Program-made: the position numbers and the translations under genes
Source: Bolinopsis microptera
Taxonomy: Eukaryota; Ctenophora; Tentaculata; Lobata; Bolinopsidae
DNA: 64,000 nucleotides
Direction: 5' to 3'
Assembly: GCF_026151205.1 (NCBI RefSeq)
Contig: NC_087074.1
Coordinates: 15,792,962 to 15,856,961, forward strand
In this document: positions 1-12,560 of the stretch, in pieces
Layout: every line of letters begins with the position of its first letter
How positions within the stretch are numbered: position 1 is the stretch's first letter
Notes under the pieces: model-generated
What the model was told of the DNA's origin: nothing
What the model saw: only the letters and a program-made list of their open reading frames with translations
Databases searched by the model: none

Positions 1-132
1 AATATCATACGAATGAAATCTAATATAAAATTAGACGCAAAATCATAACTTTCCAAACAATTTAATCTCTATTCTTGAATGTTCTGTACAAATTTAAACA
101 AATTACAAAACATTAAGAAGTCCCCCAGTTCA

Positions 133-1290
133 CTAAGCTTTAGCGGCTACTTTCTCAAGGCACTCCTCCCAGGGTATATTGTAGTTGTTCTTAACATACT
201 CAGCCGGGAGTTGTTCACTGGTATCCAGCTCTGTCCTCATCCTCCCTCTCTTGTTCCTCTTCAGAGGAAAATCAAACGAGTCTAGGAGGAGTTTCTTGAT
301 AGCTCTAGCAGCCGCTCCCTGGTGATGGGTACAGACAGCGTACACTCCCATTCCTCTAAACTCATTACTCCAGATCTTCTGTAGGTTCCCATTAAACTTG
401 CACTCGGCGTGTCTCTGGAATCTCTCTTTAAAGCTCTTCTTCGCAACGCCAACGTATATAGGGTACCGTAGTTCAGAGTGAGGAGCAGGCTTCATGTAGA
501 AGAGATACAATCCTCCGTAATGTCCGGGGAACTTGTTCACATCATCAGCATCTTTGATCTCCTCTCTGTCGTGCATCTCAATATTGCAGTTCAGCTCGTC
601 TAGTAGGAACCTGATAAACGCTCCTCCTTTCTCCGCTGGTATCAGCTCCTTCTTCTTCTCCTCCTCCTCTTCACCCTCCGCTATCTTCTTCAGCTCCTCC
701 CATGGAAACTGATCCAGGTTGCTCTTTGTCCACTCTGTGGGGTATATCTCCGATATATCTATATCCTTCCTTCCCGTTTTGAGAGCAAAGTTGCACGTGT
801 CTAGGAGGATAGTTTTAATTCTCCTGGCAGCGCTACCTTGATAGTGAGTACAGTAAGCATACAGACCAAGTCCGCACAGATTCGCCGGGAAGTCCCCGTC
901 CCAGACCTGCTTTATAACACCACTACTAGCGTGTCTTACGAACCGCTCCTTGAAGCTCTGTTTAGTGACCCCTACGTATACAGGGTACCGGAGATCAGAC
1001 TGAGGTTCAGGTTTCAGGTACAGGATATAAAGCCCTCCTTGGTGACCTGAGAACTTCCGGAGGTCCTCTATGGTGTCTATCTTCTCTCCGTCGTGTAGTC
1101 GCACATTACAGTTCAGCTCGTCCAGAACGTACTGGATAAAGGGGCCGCATTTCTCAGCTTTGGGGGGTTTCTCCATGGTCTGTTCCTGATGGCCGAACAG
1201 ATGTTTTAGAAGGTAGTTCAAACAAATACCTGATCCTGCTATTAATGATAATATGATTAGATGTGATTGACCAAAACGTCGACAATTCAT
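133..1290 (-). CDS. Protein with two tandem GIY-YIG-like domains
   Basis: Uninterrupted 385-codon ORF. The two halves are internal duplicates. Repeat 1 (about residues 47-170) has GLY at 86-88, YVG at 105-107 and the basic KERFVRH segment. Repeat 2 (about 219-345) has GLY at 260-262, YVG at 279-281 and KERFQRH. G-[IL]-Y, Y-[IV]-G and the following arginine are the signature of GIY-YIG nucleases and their non-nuclease relatives. The acidic residue expected on the late helix appears replaced (AARRIK / AARAIK), so catalysis is doubtful. Residues about 9-32 are hydrophobic (possible membrane anchor or signal) and a Glu/Lys-rich linker lies at 203-216. The first ATG of the ORF is taken as the start. 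No introns seen. DNA or RNA substrate unknown; fold assignment is from motifs only. Confidence 0.7.
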   Translation of the reverse strand: MNCRRFGQSHLIILSLIAGSGICLNYLLKHLFGHQEQTMEKPPKAEKCGPFIQYVLDELNCNVRLHDGEKIDTIEDLRKFSGHQGGLYILYLKPEPQSDLRYPVYVGVTKQSFKERFVRHASSGVIKQVWDGDFPANLCGLGLYAYCTHYQGSAARRIKTILLDTCNFALKTGRKDIDISEIYPTEWTKSNLDQFPWEELKKIAEGEEEEEKKKELIPAEKGGAFIRFLLDELNCNIEMHDREEIKDADDVNKFPGHYGGLYLFYMKPAPHSELRYPIYVGVAKKSFKERFQRHAECKFNGNLQKIWSNEFRGMGVYAVCTHHQGAAARAIKKLLLDSFDFPLKRNKRGRMRTELDTSEQLPAEYVKNNYNIPWEECLEKVAAKA

Positions 1291-2997
1291 TAAGTTTTTC
1301 TGACTGTTATTGTCATTTTACGTTTACATCCGACTTGATCCGAACCATTACTTAATAACAGCACATTTTAACAATAACGATGATTAGATGCAAATTTGTT
1401 CAAACAAGCCCCTTCAGAATGAATTATGGGTACAAGATTTTCCTGAAAAACATCCATACGATATTAAAAGAGGCCTGAATAGCATTATAAAATATCAGGC
1501 TGCTATAAATTTCAGTACGAGACGGAGAGGAACTCTAACAATATGAGATAGCACACCATTATTGTGAGTGGTCTAAAATATGCAAGTACTCCGGAATCCG
1601 GACAGCACATGTTAACCCACGTGTTACACGGGTCGCCCACGTGATACAAGGGTCGCCCACGTGATACACGATTAGCTCACCTGCAGTATCTCATTACCTT
1701 TAAATCGCTACCAGGTTGGGCGTAATGCTGTATAGGTATTCAGCTCCTAAATCACTTTACTTGTTAACTTACAAACTGAATGTTGAGTAGATCGCCCTGC
1801 AGTCCTTTGGAGTACTTGAAGTGGGAAGAGAAAAACTCCCTTTATGATGTACTACTGATTATACGATGTAGTGATCTTTACAAAACGTTATTTGATACTG
1901 GTAGCAATAGTCGAACTTAGACACCAGTAAAAATGTGCAATACAAGGTTTTCTTTAGAATACAGTAACGTGGAGCTAATCTTATTTGAGGCTTTGAGATG
2001 ACGATATACTCGAGAATCAAATTATCTCAACTTTTGGTTTTGACAGTAGCATAAGTCTATAAGGTTAAGTCATAACCATTACATGTTCCTTTGGTAATCG
2101 CATATATGCATTACATCACATAATCGACAATGTTATTCCCCAAACATTTGCGATTCACAACGTGGAGATTTAAAGTTAGGGTATATCGACAAGTTAAAAT
2201 GTGCGACTCAAAACTAACATGATACCTTGATTCAGAGTATTGTTGACCAGACAGTCAATGCACGATGCACACCAGATCTCAACCATCAGGCTCACCAATC
2301 CTCTGCTCCCCAAGGGACGACAAATCTTAACAACTGGGGCCATCAATCCTCTGCAACACAATCTCTGATGTCTATTGGAACAGCTGCTGCACTGAGTGTG
2401 GGACAAGGAGACAGAACTTACCCTGGATCAGCAGTAGTCCGGGATTACGTGCCGCCCATCTACCAGAGCTGGAGTGTCGTATTTCTGACGTACAATCCTC
2501 CCTCTTACTCTCAAGATCCCGGTCCTGACAGCTCTTCTGCAGGTGTGTTAATCCTCTACACAAGATCGTAGGACACACATGACTTTTCTGGCATCTCACC
2601 TTTCTGTCTGTTCTTACATGCGACTGTAGTATAATGAGCTGTTGGCAAGGTGCCAGGATTTAAGATAAGATAAACGATAACTAACCACCCCAGAGTACAA
2701 TACAGGGGACAGAAGGAGCTCACTAGGAATATACGGAGTGAGAGATCACCTGCCCTTAAACCCCAGAGGGAGAACCGGTTTAGCTGGCAAGGGGAGTCTT
2801 CCTCACTGGGGACCCAACCATATCGCTGTTCCTATAGTTACTCGGTAAATACTGGTTCTTCTAGTTCTATTATTGCATCATATTCGATGTTACTTTTGCG
2901 ATCATGCACAATTTATACTATCAAATGATTTTTAAGTCTTGATAACTTGCTTTAAAGACTGGAAACTATAAAACCCAGCTATGTAATTTAGACATTA
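1291..2997. other. No confident gene
   Basis: AT-rich intergenic DNA. A weak 114-codon ORF (2227-2571, +) with Ser/Pro-rich coding-like sequence ends near possible splice signals, but I cannot tie it to any gene. The stretch 2640-2860 is less AT-rich than its surroundings and unassigned. Confidence 0.4.
1615..1671. repeat. Three CACGTG motifs in a 20-bp tandem repeat
   Basis: CACGTG occurs at 1618, 1638 and 1658 inside three near-identical 20-bp units, about 330 bp upstream of the minus-strand GIY-YIG ORF. CACGTG is the palindromic E-box core bound by bHLH-Zip factors; a regulatory role is inference. Confidence 0.55.
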
Positions 2998-3066
2998 AAG
3001 TAATTTATAGTAATTTAGAGTAATTTAGAGTAATTTAGAGTAATTTAGAGTAATTTAGAGTAATTT
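2998..3066. repeat. 10-bp tandem repeat (TAATTTAGAG)
   Basis: About six to seven head-to-tail copies of a 10-bp AT-rich unit, the first and last ones degenerate. Confidence 0.9.
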
Positions 3067-3405
3067 AAAACCATGACCAGGGGTCAAGGGACGGAGTTAG
3101 AAGTTTTGTTGTTTGAAGATGGAGGCATTGTTGCATTACTAGAAATAACGACACCATTCAACCCCCTTCCTACTATTATACACGAGCTGACTACTATTTT
3201 CACGACTTACTCTTCTGAGATGGTTACAGACAAACTATCGAGTCCAACTGAGTCCAGAGAAGCTTCGAATTCAACTGCAGAGGTCACTGAACAATCTTCA
3301 GATGCGAATCCAACTTTAGAGGACAAAGAATCAAAATATCTTTTCTTTAAGAGGTAATGGATTTAGTGAATTTAATTTTCCAACATCAAACATCTTTTAT
3401 TATTG

Positions 3406-3612
3406 ATTTGACCAAAACCCATAATCATGGGTAGAGTGGACTGCTGGTGCCAGTGTCTCTCTTTCCCAAATAAAAGGCAGTGATATCAATTTGAATGATT
3501 TTGCATTTGATAACGGTCATTCAAATTGATATCATATTCATTGCCTTTTGTTTGGGAAAGAGAGACACTGGCAGCGGTCCACTCTACCCATGATTATGGG
3601 TTTTGGTCAAAT
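3406..3612. mobile_element. 207-bp hairpin MITE
   Basis: A near-perfect palindrome. The left arm starts ATTTGACCAAAACCC and the right arm ends with its reverse complement, the arms being about 90 bp with a small loop. No ORF. This is the form of a foldback/MITE non-autonomous DNA transposon. Confidence 0.85.
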
Positions 3613-4029
3613 ATCATCTCTTTTTGATTATAATTTCAGGGTACTTTACAAAGTCGAAATGTGAACTCATAACTTCATTATATTAACGAGGAGGTAATTT
3701 CAACGATTTCGAAATTTTACCTTTGAAAACATTTCTTTGTGTTTAGGTAGACATAATCATATTTGTCGATAACTGACTGAATATGAAACTTTTTACTCGA
3801 TTAAGATGGCATTAAATTTATGTATAATGCCATTTAAATGTCGTCGGAAAGAATTTATACGAAATAATGAATGAGCAAAATTCTCACCTTTTGCACGTGC
3901 AAACTTTAAGCGGACGTTGCGTGCGCATGCAATATTGAATCAGTGAATCACCATAAATATTTGCATAGTCATATTTTATATGTAGTTCGATAAGCGTGCA
4001 AAGTTTCTAAAAGTTTCTAAAAGAACTTG

Positions 4030-4890
4030 AATTACAACGGGTTGATTGACTATGTCAATCCGTCGAGATCGTTGCTCTGCGAAGCAGAGCAACGATGCGA
4101 AGCAAGAATGCTAGTTCGCGCGGCGCGTCGAAGCGGCGAAGTCCTCCAATACAACGGGACTTCAAAGTTGATACAAATCGAGAAAACACAAATTTTCAGT
4201 GATTGTAGCAATTTTTAACAATTTGGGCATGTCCTCGCGTGTGCACCTTTTTGATTTTCAACTTTAAAACTAGCCTATGACACAATTTAGACCTTAAGAA
4301 ACAAGAAAGCTTACCTGGGGACTTTAGGCTATTATGTTCATTCGGCGGAATGACAGGCTGAGCGCGGCCCAGTAAAAGAAAGCAAAATTGAGTTCCACAA
4401 CCCAGGGGATGACCTAGAAACAGAAAATGCTAGAACGTAAAATTTTGTCATACATATGACCCGCCGCGCACGAGTGCGCGGCTCCCCCTGTATCATAGTG
4501 AAACGACCGTGGGGGTCACGACGTCCAACGTGATACAAATTTGATTCACGATGTCAATCCTTCGCATCTCGCCGATCTGCATACGTGGTTGCGAGAAGCA
4601 TTATTGGATGCGCGCGCGCGACCCAGTAGTGCATCGCGCTACAAGATACAAATAAAATTAGCGTTTATGTTTTATAAAATTATTCTTCAAAAAAAGCACT
4701 AACTTTTATGGCAAATATTTTTATAAAGGAGGGAGCTAAAAAACTTTTTGGTAGATTTTCGGAATGTTTGAATAATTATCTAACATGAAAATGTTTGATT
4801 GACGATGTCAACCCATCGAGATCGTTGCTTTGCGAAGCAAAGCAACGATCGACGATGCGAAGCAAAAATGCTAGTTTACGCTTCGCATCG
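4030..4890. repeat. Dispersed palindromic repeat family, several pieces
   Basis: Related pieces at 4030-4130 and 4790-4885 share a perfect inverted repeat (TTGCTNTGCGAAGCANAGCAA) preceded by a TTGATTGAC/ATGTCAA segment. A third piece at about 4540-4645 recurs inverted at 43967-44090 (shared GCGCGCG, CAGTAGTGCATCGCGC and AAGGATTGACATCGTGAATCAA pieces). Looks like fragments of one mobile family. No coding capacity. Confidence 0.65.
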
Positions 4891-5823
4891 TCTGAGGAAA
4901 ATTATTCAAAATCCAAGAAAATTTCCTCAGATTTTGAATAAAATAATTCCTTGATGGTGTATAATCAATTTAAAAAGTTATTACTTTGACAAAAATAAAG
5001 TGTTAACAGTTAATGACGTCAAATATTTTTGTATACACTGTAAACTAAAATGTAAACAATTATCTTTAAGACCTGTGGTCGGAAATGGCCGGAATGTATT
5101 TTTGTACTATTGAATCTACGGACACTTAAATACAGGCTACAATTGACTGGCAAAGCGTCTATCCTATCTATCTATTTTTTTAAAATCCCTGAATATATAT
5201 GTATATATCACAGCAATCTGTTGTAAAACAGGGGTTCCAGAAAACCCACTTCCCAATAGTCCTGAAACTTGAAACTTTTTTTGCAGTTGATTTTGTAAAC
5301 ATCTAGACGCTCTGCAAAATTTAAGATCTCTAACTCAATTTTAACATGGTTTTTTAAAGCACCTGAATATGGCGATTTTGGGGTTTTTACTGAATTTCAT
5401 ATAAAACAGTGCTGGCGCGTATTTTATGCAAAATTCTTAAAAATCTCCACATAAGTATTTCTTATTACTGTCATCTTTGACATTGAATTAGAATGTTTGA
5501 ACTTAAAATATGTGATATGCCTGCTGAACTCCTTTTGATGAGTCTTCTTAATCATAAATGCCTGAAAATCAATAAAGGGGTATATTTAAAAAAATTTGTT
5601 TTACTAATAGTAAAGGGGGTAAATTAACGGGTGATACTCGTAAAATATTTGTTCCATATATATATGGATTTGTTCCATATATACAGGACCGTCGACGAGT
5701 CCAACTCGGCGCGCGTCCTGGTAGGTTGTAAACCTACAAGGGGTAAATAGTAAAGGGGATAAATAGGTAGTAAATGGGGTAAATAGTAAAGGTGGTAAAC
5801 AGTATAGTGAATATAAAAGGCAC
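4891..5823. other. No feature recognised
   Basis: AT-rich non-coding DNA with a short GGGGTAAATAGTAAA-type direct repeat near 5740-5800. No gene or convincing element seen. Confidence 0.4.
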
Positions 5824-6265
5824 GGTCATGCTTGCCAGCACTGTGATATTCGATATAATGGTTTGATCTACCTATTTGGGAATTTCTATTTGTTAACACC
5901 TAAAGTTGACACAGTTGTCTCGGTATTTGTACTGCAACATATTGACAATATTACTTTTAGGGGTTTGTTGATAGAACGGGAATATCTGGACTCCACTTTC
6001 AACACTGACAATGCCTGGCTGGAGTTTACCTGCTACAATTTTCATGACCACGACTCAGAGTTACATGACTTTTCGATTAGGAATACCGCATATCGGTGGG
6101 CCATGATTACTGAGACTTGTTTTAACAAACCAAAACATTCCAGTTTAATAAACAAAATCAGTTTAATGCGAAGACATTAACAACCAAACTTTTTTTCGAG
6201 ATTGAATTCATTTCTCGGTCAAGAGTGCATGTAATATTAATATCACAGTGCTGGCAAGCACGACC
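5824..6265. mobile_element. 440-bp element with 27-bp terminal inverted repeats
   Basis: The left end (5824-5850) contains TTGCCAGCACTGTGATATT and its reverse complement closes the element at 6239-6265. It carries a 105-codon ORF (5863-6180) that resembles nothing I recognise. Most likely a short non-autonomous DNA transposon. Confidence 0.6.
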
Positions 6266-7302
6266 ACTGCGGGTTTTGGGGTTTTACTCTCCCCGTAATC
6301 AGCAAAGAGCACAATGCCAATGGTGAGTAAGAAAACACAACCGAAGATACAGCCAATTGAAATGTTGCTCATACTAAACACAGCGTAATATCGACAGAAC
6401 TGATCAAAATGACGTTAAAACAATCATTGCACGTGCGGTTGCGTGTAATAATTATCGTTACCATGGTAACTACGCAACTTCCTATTTCTCGTCTGATTTG
6501 CACGTGGGCGGTTGTATAAGGTTTTATAACGTTTTCCGATAATTATCAATATTTAGGAGTATGTTAGAAAAGGTCAATCGGTATTTATACGTGTGCCATA
6601 AGTTCAAAGTTATGATTATTTGCTTTGAAGATGAAGGGTTTATAAAAATTGCTTGAGATTGGCTGTTGTATTGAATGAATGGTGCTGCTTATGTGTAGTA
6701 CAACGACAGAAACAGTTACAACAAAAATTAAAAAATTAGACTCTGGTGCAACTTGTTCGTAAGTGCCACCAGAGCCAATTTCCCCACCGAGTCAAGGGGA
6801 TTCAACTGTCAGCGTTAAGCATGACTCAGTTATGGTACTGTGAAGTAACTCAAGATGTGCTCCGTTGCTGAAAGCTATTGTTGGAGGTAGCCTATTCGGA
6901 TGTGAGACACTTTTCGCTACCATCCTAGGATAAGCTAGAATCTCAAGAGCAGAAAGAGCTCTTTTTTCTTGTCACCATAAATTACTGCAAGAAAACAGAG
7001 CCTGCCTCAATTAATATTTCTTTGAATTCCTCACCGAAGTAATTGTTGCCAACTGTAACTGCTCATCAATGTGAGAGCTTTCATTAGGCAACTGAACCTT
7101 GCTAAAAACCAAACATCCACTGACGCTATCACACCCGCTGAATACAATGAATTAGAAGAATGAATCTCCTTTTCGTTTATGATCTAGATGACTTGATATT
7201 CTTTGATTGAATATTTACCTTCATTCTTTGTTAAAAATATCATTGTGATGGTCACGTGTTGAAATGATGTACTAAAGACTTGAACTATATGTATCCTCTG
7301 CA
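6266..7302. other. No feature recognised
   Basis: AT-rich sequence with no supported gene, RNA or repeat. Confidence 0.4.
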
Positions 7303-7559
7303 AAAAACCCCCCTCTCCCCCTCCCCCTTCTCCCCCCTCTTCCCCCCAAAACCCCCCCCCCCCCCTCCCCTCTCTTTTTCCTCTCTCTTCCCCTCCTTTT
7401 CCCTCTTTTTTTTCCCCTCTCCCTCCCCCCCTCCCCCCCCCCTCTCCTCTCCTCCCCCTTCTCTCTCTCTCCCCCCCTCTCCTCCCCTCTTCTCTCCCCC
7501 CCTTCTCCCCCTCTCCCCTCCTCCTTTTCCTCTCCTCTCTCACTCTCTCTCTCTCTCTC
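7303..7559. repeat. C/T-only low-complexity tract (~250 bp)
   Basis: The plus strand is almost purely C and T, ending in (CT)n. The long ORFs on both strands here (Pro/Ser-rich and Arg/Glu/Gly-rich) are artefacts of composition. Confidence 0.9.
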
Positions 7560-7737
7560 AAATGCGCCATAAATGGCAAATTATAGCAGGATTACTTCTT
7601 TTAACGTAACACGCATAGCGAAGATTAAATGATTCTTCGCGCGAAAAACGCGCGCGCGCGTCTGTGACGGTTTCAGTGTAAAATCGGTTTTAATGTAATG
7701 CAATATGTATGTACTACGGCTTTATGTGTAATTGATA

Positions 7738-7973
7738 ATATGCTTCCTTCGACCAGAATCAAATTTCCAGCACCTCGATAGTGTCACATGCCATCTCACA
7801 TCTATAGTTGACGGACTAATTGGTTACTACAGAGAAATTCAGTCCAAGTGTGAAATTTCGACCTTGGGAATTTCATCTTCGAAAACCGAAAATGGGACAG
7901 ATTGGGGCAATTAAATCAATATGGTTTTTCCAATTCATTCCAGACTTTGACCTTAGAGTAGCCAAATTTGGTC
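7738..7973. repeat. Left part of a ~340-380 bp tandem unit, interrupted
   Basis: The same sequence (from the CTTCC-CGACC start, through CAGCACCT, GGGGCAATTAAATCAATATGG, to CCAAATTTGG) recurs at 19480-19816 and 19817-20100. This copy stops at CCAAATTTGGTC and resumes at 16832, so it was split by the 8.9 kb insertion between. Confidence 0.8.
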
Positions 7974-8920
7974 GGTCGCGCTAAATCACTCTACAGTCGA
8001 TTTTCTTATTTTCATCACTTTAGTTTCGCATTGGATAGAGCACATGTTGTACGCGCGCGTTACGTCAACGTGTGATCATATTTGATCCTGATTTCCTAAT
8101 TACGTTTCTACTACATGCAGCTTACTTTGGATTTCAAACTTCGAGTTTTCGTCAACAGTCAATAATTATCCATGATTCATCTGCATCAGTGCATCAGTGC
8201 CACTTGTTTTATACTTTATATGTAGTTATAATCCTATAAGTTTAATGAATAGCTGTTAAAAATATTTATCCTCATTTGCTGCATTTTTGCTGCAGGTGTA
8301 CTGACATATGCTAGGTACAAATAGTACAAATAGAATTGTTTGCTGGATCAAAATGCTGAAATTTTAATATAAAGCATCATTAAACTAGTTTAGGTTAAGC
8401 CTGATATGATTGCTTGAGTCCTATTTAAACATATTTTTGATATCGTGTCCATTTGTCAATGATCAATCAGATGTTATATGTAATTATAACATTACGAACT
8501 TATAATATCCAGTATTATCCACGTTTGCGCTAATTGTGTGATCCTAGAATCGCAAATTTTACATTCGTTTTAATGGTGTTTCTTTTAAATACGAAGAGCA
8601 TCTATTGTTGTTCCTTAAGCCAGCTGACCCAGCTATTGTAAACGTTTACGGTCTAAAATGCTGCTCACTTTAGAATCACTGAGCTTCTTATTTGAATCAT
8701 TAATTTCTGACATTATAATAAATAATTCCTAAATCTAGGCTGCAAAAAATGATATATTTTCGGATTGTGACCTGAGCAGCCGAAACTGACATTATTGTTA
8801 TCTTTATGATATATACTATTACCGTGTAGTTTATAGAGTATACATTTATTGTATAACTTTATTTTATTTCCATAGAAGTGTTTCGACCAGTTAATTTAGT
8901 AAACTAACAAAATGTACGTC

Positions 8921-10855
8921 TGCAGTTCCGAGGACATGTTCAAACCTGGTTGGTGGTTTTGTTTCACTGCCAAAATGGGCGATTTTCTCATTTTTACAAT
9001 AACTCCATTAATAATTACTCGATGGTCTTGAAACTTTCAGAGATGATTAAAATTGTGATAACAAATAGTCTCAGGTCATCGGCTATGAATAATATTGTAA
9101 AATGGCCCAGTTATGTTGAAAAATGTAACATTTGGTTACACTTTTCAATGGCTCAGCCAATTATTAAATTATAAAGATTCTTGCTTCATAAAAATGAACT
9201 TTAGGTATTTGCTTAGCTGTGGAATGAAAAAAGGCCCACTTTTGGTTACATAAAAAGGCCCAAAATGGACATTTTGTAACATCTTGTTTTCATGAATCTA
9301 TCTTTATAGTTTGTTACAACCACAGCTAGTGTAGGATATGTATTTAACTCTCAAACCAGGTTATAAGTGCAGCAATTCTTGTATAAAGGCATTACCACAA
9401 TCTTGGTATATGGTTCATAATCAATAAAAGGCCCATTTCTTTGAATAACGTAACATGGTTACACATGAGTATGTTATACAGAGTTGTTTGATCTAGTATT
9501 GGTTTTAAGTTGGTTGATGCATTAAAAAAAGACATGAAACAACTTAACAAATTAAAAAAAATGATAATTGGGACCAAATTATTGAATTTTGTAACAATTT
9601 AAATGTAATGTAATTTAAATTGACAATCCGCGACAGAACGCGGTAAATTTAATCAAATGAATATAGCTAATTAGATTAAAGGTTGGATATTTAAAAACTT
9701 TTAATTTATATATCAAATTGTATAGAAAATAGAAATTGGGCCCTATATATTGAAATTTGTAACAATAAAATGCCAGGTCACGAGTTTATCCACTGAAATG
9801 GCAGAGTTCCATGTCCATCTATGGAATTCAATGTTTTGGGCCCAAGTACAAAATATGGTCAATAATATGGTTGATGGAACCCTTATGACCTAGGCAAACT
9901 GGTCTGAACTTCAAAAACTATAATATAGCTTGCCTAACACCCCTCACATTAGGATACATACTATATACTATACTCTATAGTCTATACATTTACTTTCTAA
10001 TGTTACATTATTCAAGTTCCGCAGCCATTTTATCAAATTATACGAATAAGGATTGCTTTACAATTCTGTATGAGAATCTAAAAACCATGTTACCAGTACA
10101 AGAATATATTGAACATTCCAGATATATATGAGCTTTGTAGTCAAAACATAAATATGTTACAAAATTCAATGTTTTGGGCCCAATTACAAAATTTGGTCAA
10201 GAATATGGTTGATGGAATCCTTTGTGACCTGGAAAAACTGGTCTGAACTTCAATTAAACTATAATATAGCTTACCTAACACCCCTCACACTAGGGTACAT
10301 ACTCTATACACTTACTTTCTAATGTTACATAATTCAAGTTCCGCAGCCATTTTATCAAATTATATGAATAAGGATTGCTTCCGAATTTTGTATGAGAATC
10401 TAAAAACCGTGTTACCAATACAAAAATATATTGAATATTCCAGATATGACCTTGGCAGTGAAAACATAAATATGTTACAGAATTCAATGTTTTGGGCCCA
10501 AGTACAAAATTTGGTCAAGAATATGGTTGATGGAACCCTTTGTGACCTAGAAAAACTGGTCTGAACTTGAAAAACTATCAAGAAGCTTCTCTAAAAACCC
10601 ATTGAAAAAGTGTAACATAGAAATGTGTTACAAAATTCAATATCCAGGGCCCCCAACTAAACTGCTATATCTCAGGACCTGAATATGTTACACAAATTCT
10701 GATTCAAGGGTGCCCTCAGTCAAAGGGTCTAGTTTTTGTCAGTAGTTTCAGTTTTTTTTTAAATGTTACAGATTTCAATCTGGGGGCCCAGAAGTAATGA
10801 GTGGGAAAAATGAAACAAAACCACCAACCAGGTTTGAACACGTCCCCGACTGCAA
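8921..10855. mobile_element. 1.9-kb TIR element nested in the 8.9-kb element
   Basis: About 45-bp inverted ends: the left (8921-8967) contains CAAACCTGGTTGGTGGTTTTG and the right (10811-10855) its reverse complement. No long ORF; the interior carries a ~330-bp internal duplication. Non-autonomous DNA transposon. Confidence 0.8.
9826..10565. repeat. Internal ~320-340 bp direct repeats
   Basis: Sequence beginning AATTCAATGTTTTGGGCCCA recurs at about 9826, 10164 and 10482, giving a little over two copies that differ by scattered substitutions. Short ORFs here are incidental. Confidence 0.8.
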
Positions 10856-11732
10856 TTCGAAATATTCTATAGGAATCCATATATATTTGTTGGTCAATAT
10901 ATTAATATGATGTTTGGTTCATTTGAACTTTGCCTTCTAGAATCTAGTGTGAATATTATATTATAGATATTTACAGCGAATATTTTCATTATCAGGTTCA
11001 GCAGCATTATGTAAAATATGGGAAAAGTTGATCAACCGCCGAATATTAGGTACGCGTACTTATACATTTGTTCAGCTGTGATTCAATAATATAATTTAAC
11101 AACAAGTTAACTTAAGAATTGCAATTTGATTGATATACAATATCATGCGATAGATTATTACAAAACTTCGAAGGCTTTTAACTTGAATAATAATATTATC
11201 ATTTTTAAAGCAAGGTTTTTAATTGAAGGCAAGCATATCGGTTTTTACTGATGTAAGAGGATTTTTGTTCTTAGTTTCTATGATATTGTACTGTACATAT
11301 TTTTACATCCTTCACCCTCCTAGCTGCATCAAGACTGATTCTTCATCCTCACACTTACACACCCTCAATTATTGTCACCACCTGGCACTTTATCATATAT
11401 AATCACGTCTTCGCCCCATCATCCCCAATTAAAGACGATTACATATGCATATTGTATAATTCTGCTAAATAAAACATGTCGTATTACTTATATAATGTTT
11501 AAACCAACTCCCGGTCCTAGGTTATCAATTTATCTCAAATTTTGCTACTTTTAAAAAGTTCAAAGAATCTTTTAATAAGCTTGAACCTCCCAGAATATCT
11601 CTGGACAGTATAATGTATGTGTCCGCTGAACGAATCAATTCTCTCTCAAATTATATGTGTTCACTGTTCACTCTTTATTAACAAAAAGTTCCTACTATCA
11701 GCTAATTTAATTTAATTACAATTTGTTTTAGT
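10856..11732. other. No feature recognised
   Basis: AT-rich interior of the 8.9-kb element. No gene or RNA supported. Confidence 0.4.
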
Positions 11733-12560
11733 TGACTATGCAAACCTTCCCCATGGGGAAGGTTTTCATAGACAACAGTTTGGCTATGAAATAATTGAAA
11801 TCACCAAATAAAATCAGCCCACGTTAAGATTCACCGTAAATAAGTACAAAAAATGCACATTCCTACACAGTGCACACTATAACTGTTGCCAGATAAAACA
11901 TTCAACGACTTGCTTTAATTACAATTAATAAACGATGTGCAATGTATATTGTATAATATAGATGGCTAATGACTACATGTTTCCATGGTAAAATGATCAT
12001 GTTTCCATGGTAACATCCACTCTATATTTACGAAAAATTCCTATTATCAGCTAATCTATTTATAGTTTAAACTTTAATAGTTGGTGACGAAGTTGGATCC
12101 TCCACTCTTTGTTTCAAAACATATTAGCTGTCGACGTTTCGGCAACACGCCTTTGTCATGGACAGGACGTTACAATAACTTACATAGCTCAATAAAGGTA
12201 ATAGATTTGTATAGTGTTGTAATTAGTTTGAACTAATAACAAAAAATATCAAACTATATGATTGACCTACTCATAAGAGCTAAGAAAGATAACCAATATC
12301 AGCTAATGTAATGTAATCACAACTTGTTTAAGTTGACTATGAAAACCTTCCCCAGTTTGGCTATGAAATAATTGATATCTCTAAAATACAAATTGGCCTA
12401 CGTTAAGATTCACCATTTAGCGAGCTACAAAAAATGCACACTCACATTCCTTCCTACCCAGTGCACACCATTACTGTTGCCAGATAAAACATTCGATGAC
12501 TTGCTTTAAATACAATTAATAAACGATGTGCAATGTATAATATAGATAGCTTATTACCAC
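11733..12560. repeat. Palindrome plus ~200-bp direct duplication
   Basis: A short perfect palindrome around CCTTCCCCATGGGGAAGG (about 11733-11778) is followed by a segment (11779-11990) repeated at about 12353-12560. Both contain GTTGCCAGATAAAACATTC and AATAAACGATGTGCAATGTATA. The second copy lost one palindrome arm. Confidence 0.75.
12125..12176 (-). other. Degenerate hammerhead-ribozyme-like motif
   Basis: On the minus strand the order is CATGACAAA, a short stem-loop GGCGTGTTGCC, GAAAC, then GTCGAC. This follows the layout of type I hammerhead ribozymes in Penelope-like elements and retrozymes (core CUGANGA - stem II - GAAAC). The first core box is altered, so cleavage is unlikely. No reverse transcriptase remains nearby. 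Confidence 0.4.

Noticed and set aside
7184-7609. 131- and 109-codon ORFs rich in Arg/Glu/Gly or Pro/Ser
   Set aside because: Products of the C/T-only tract read in both directions.
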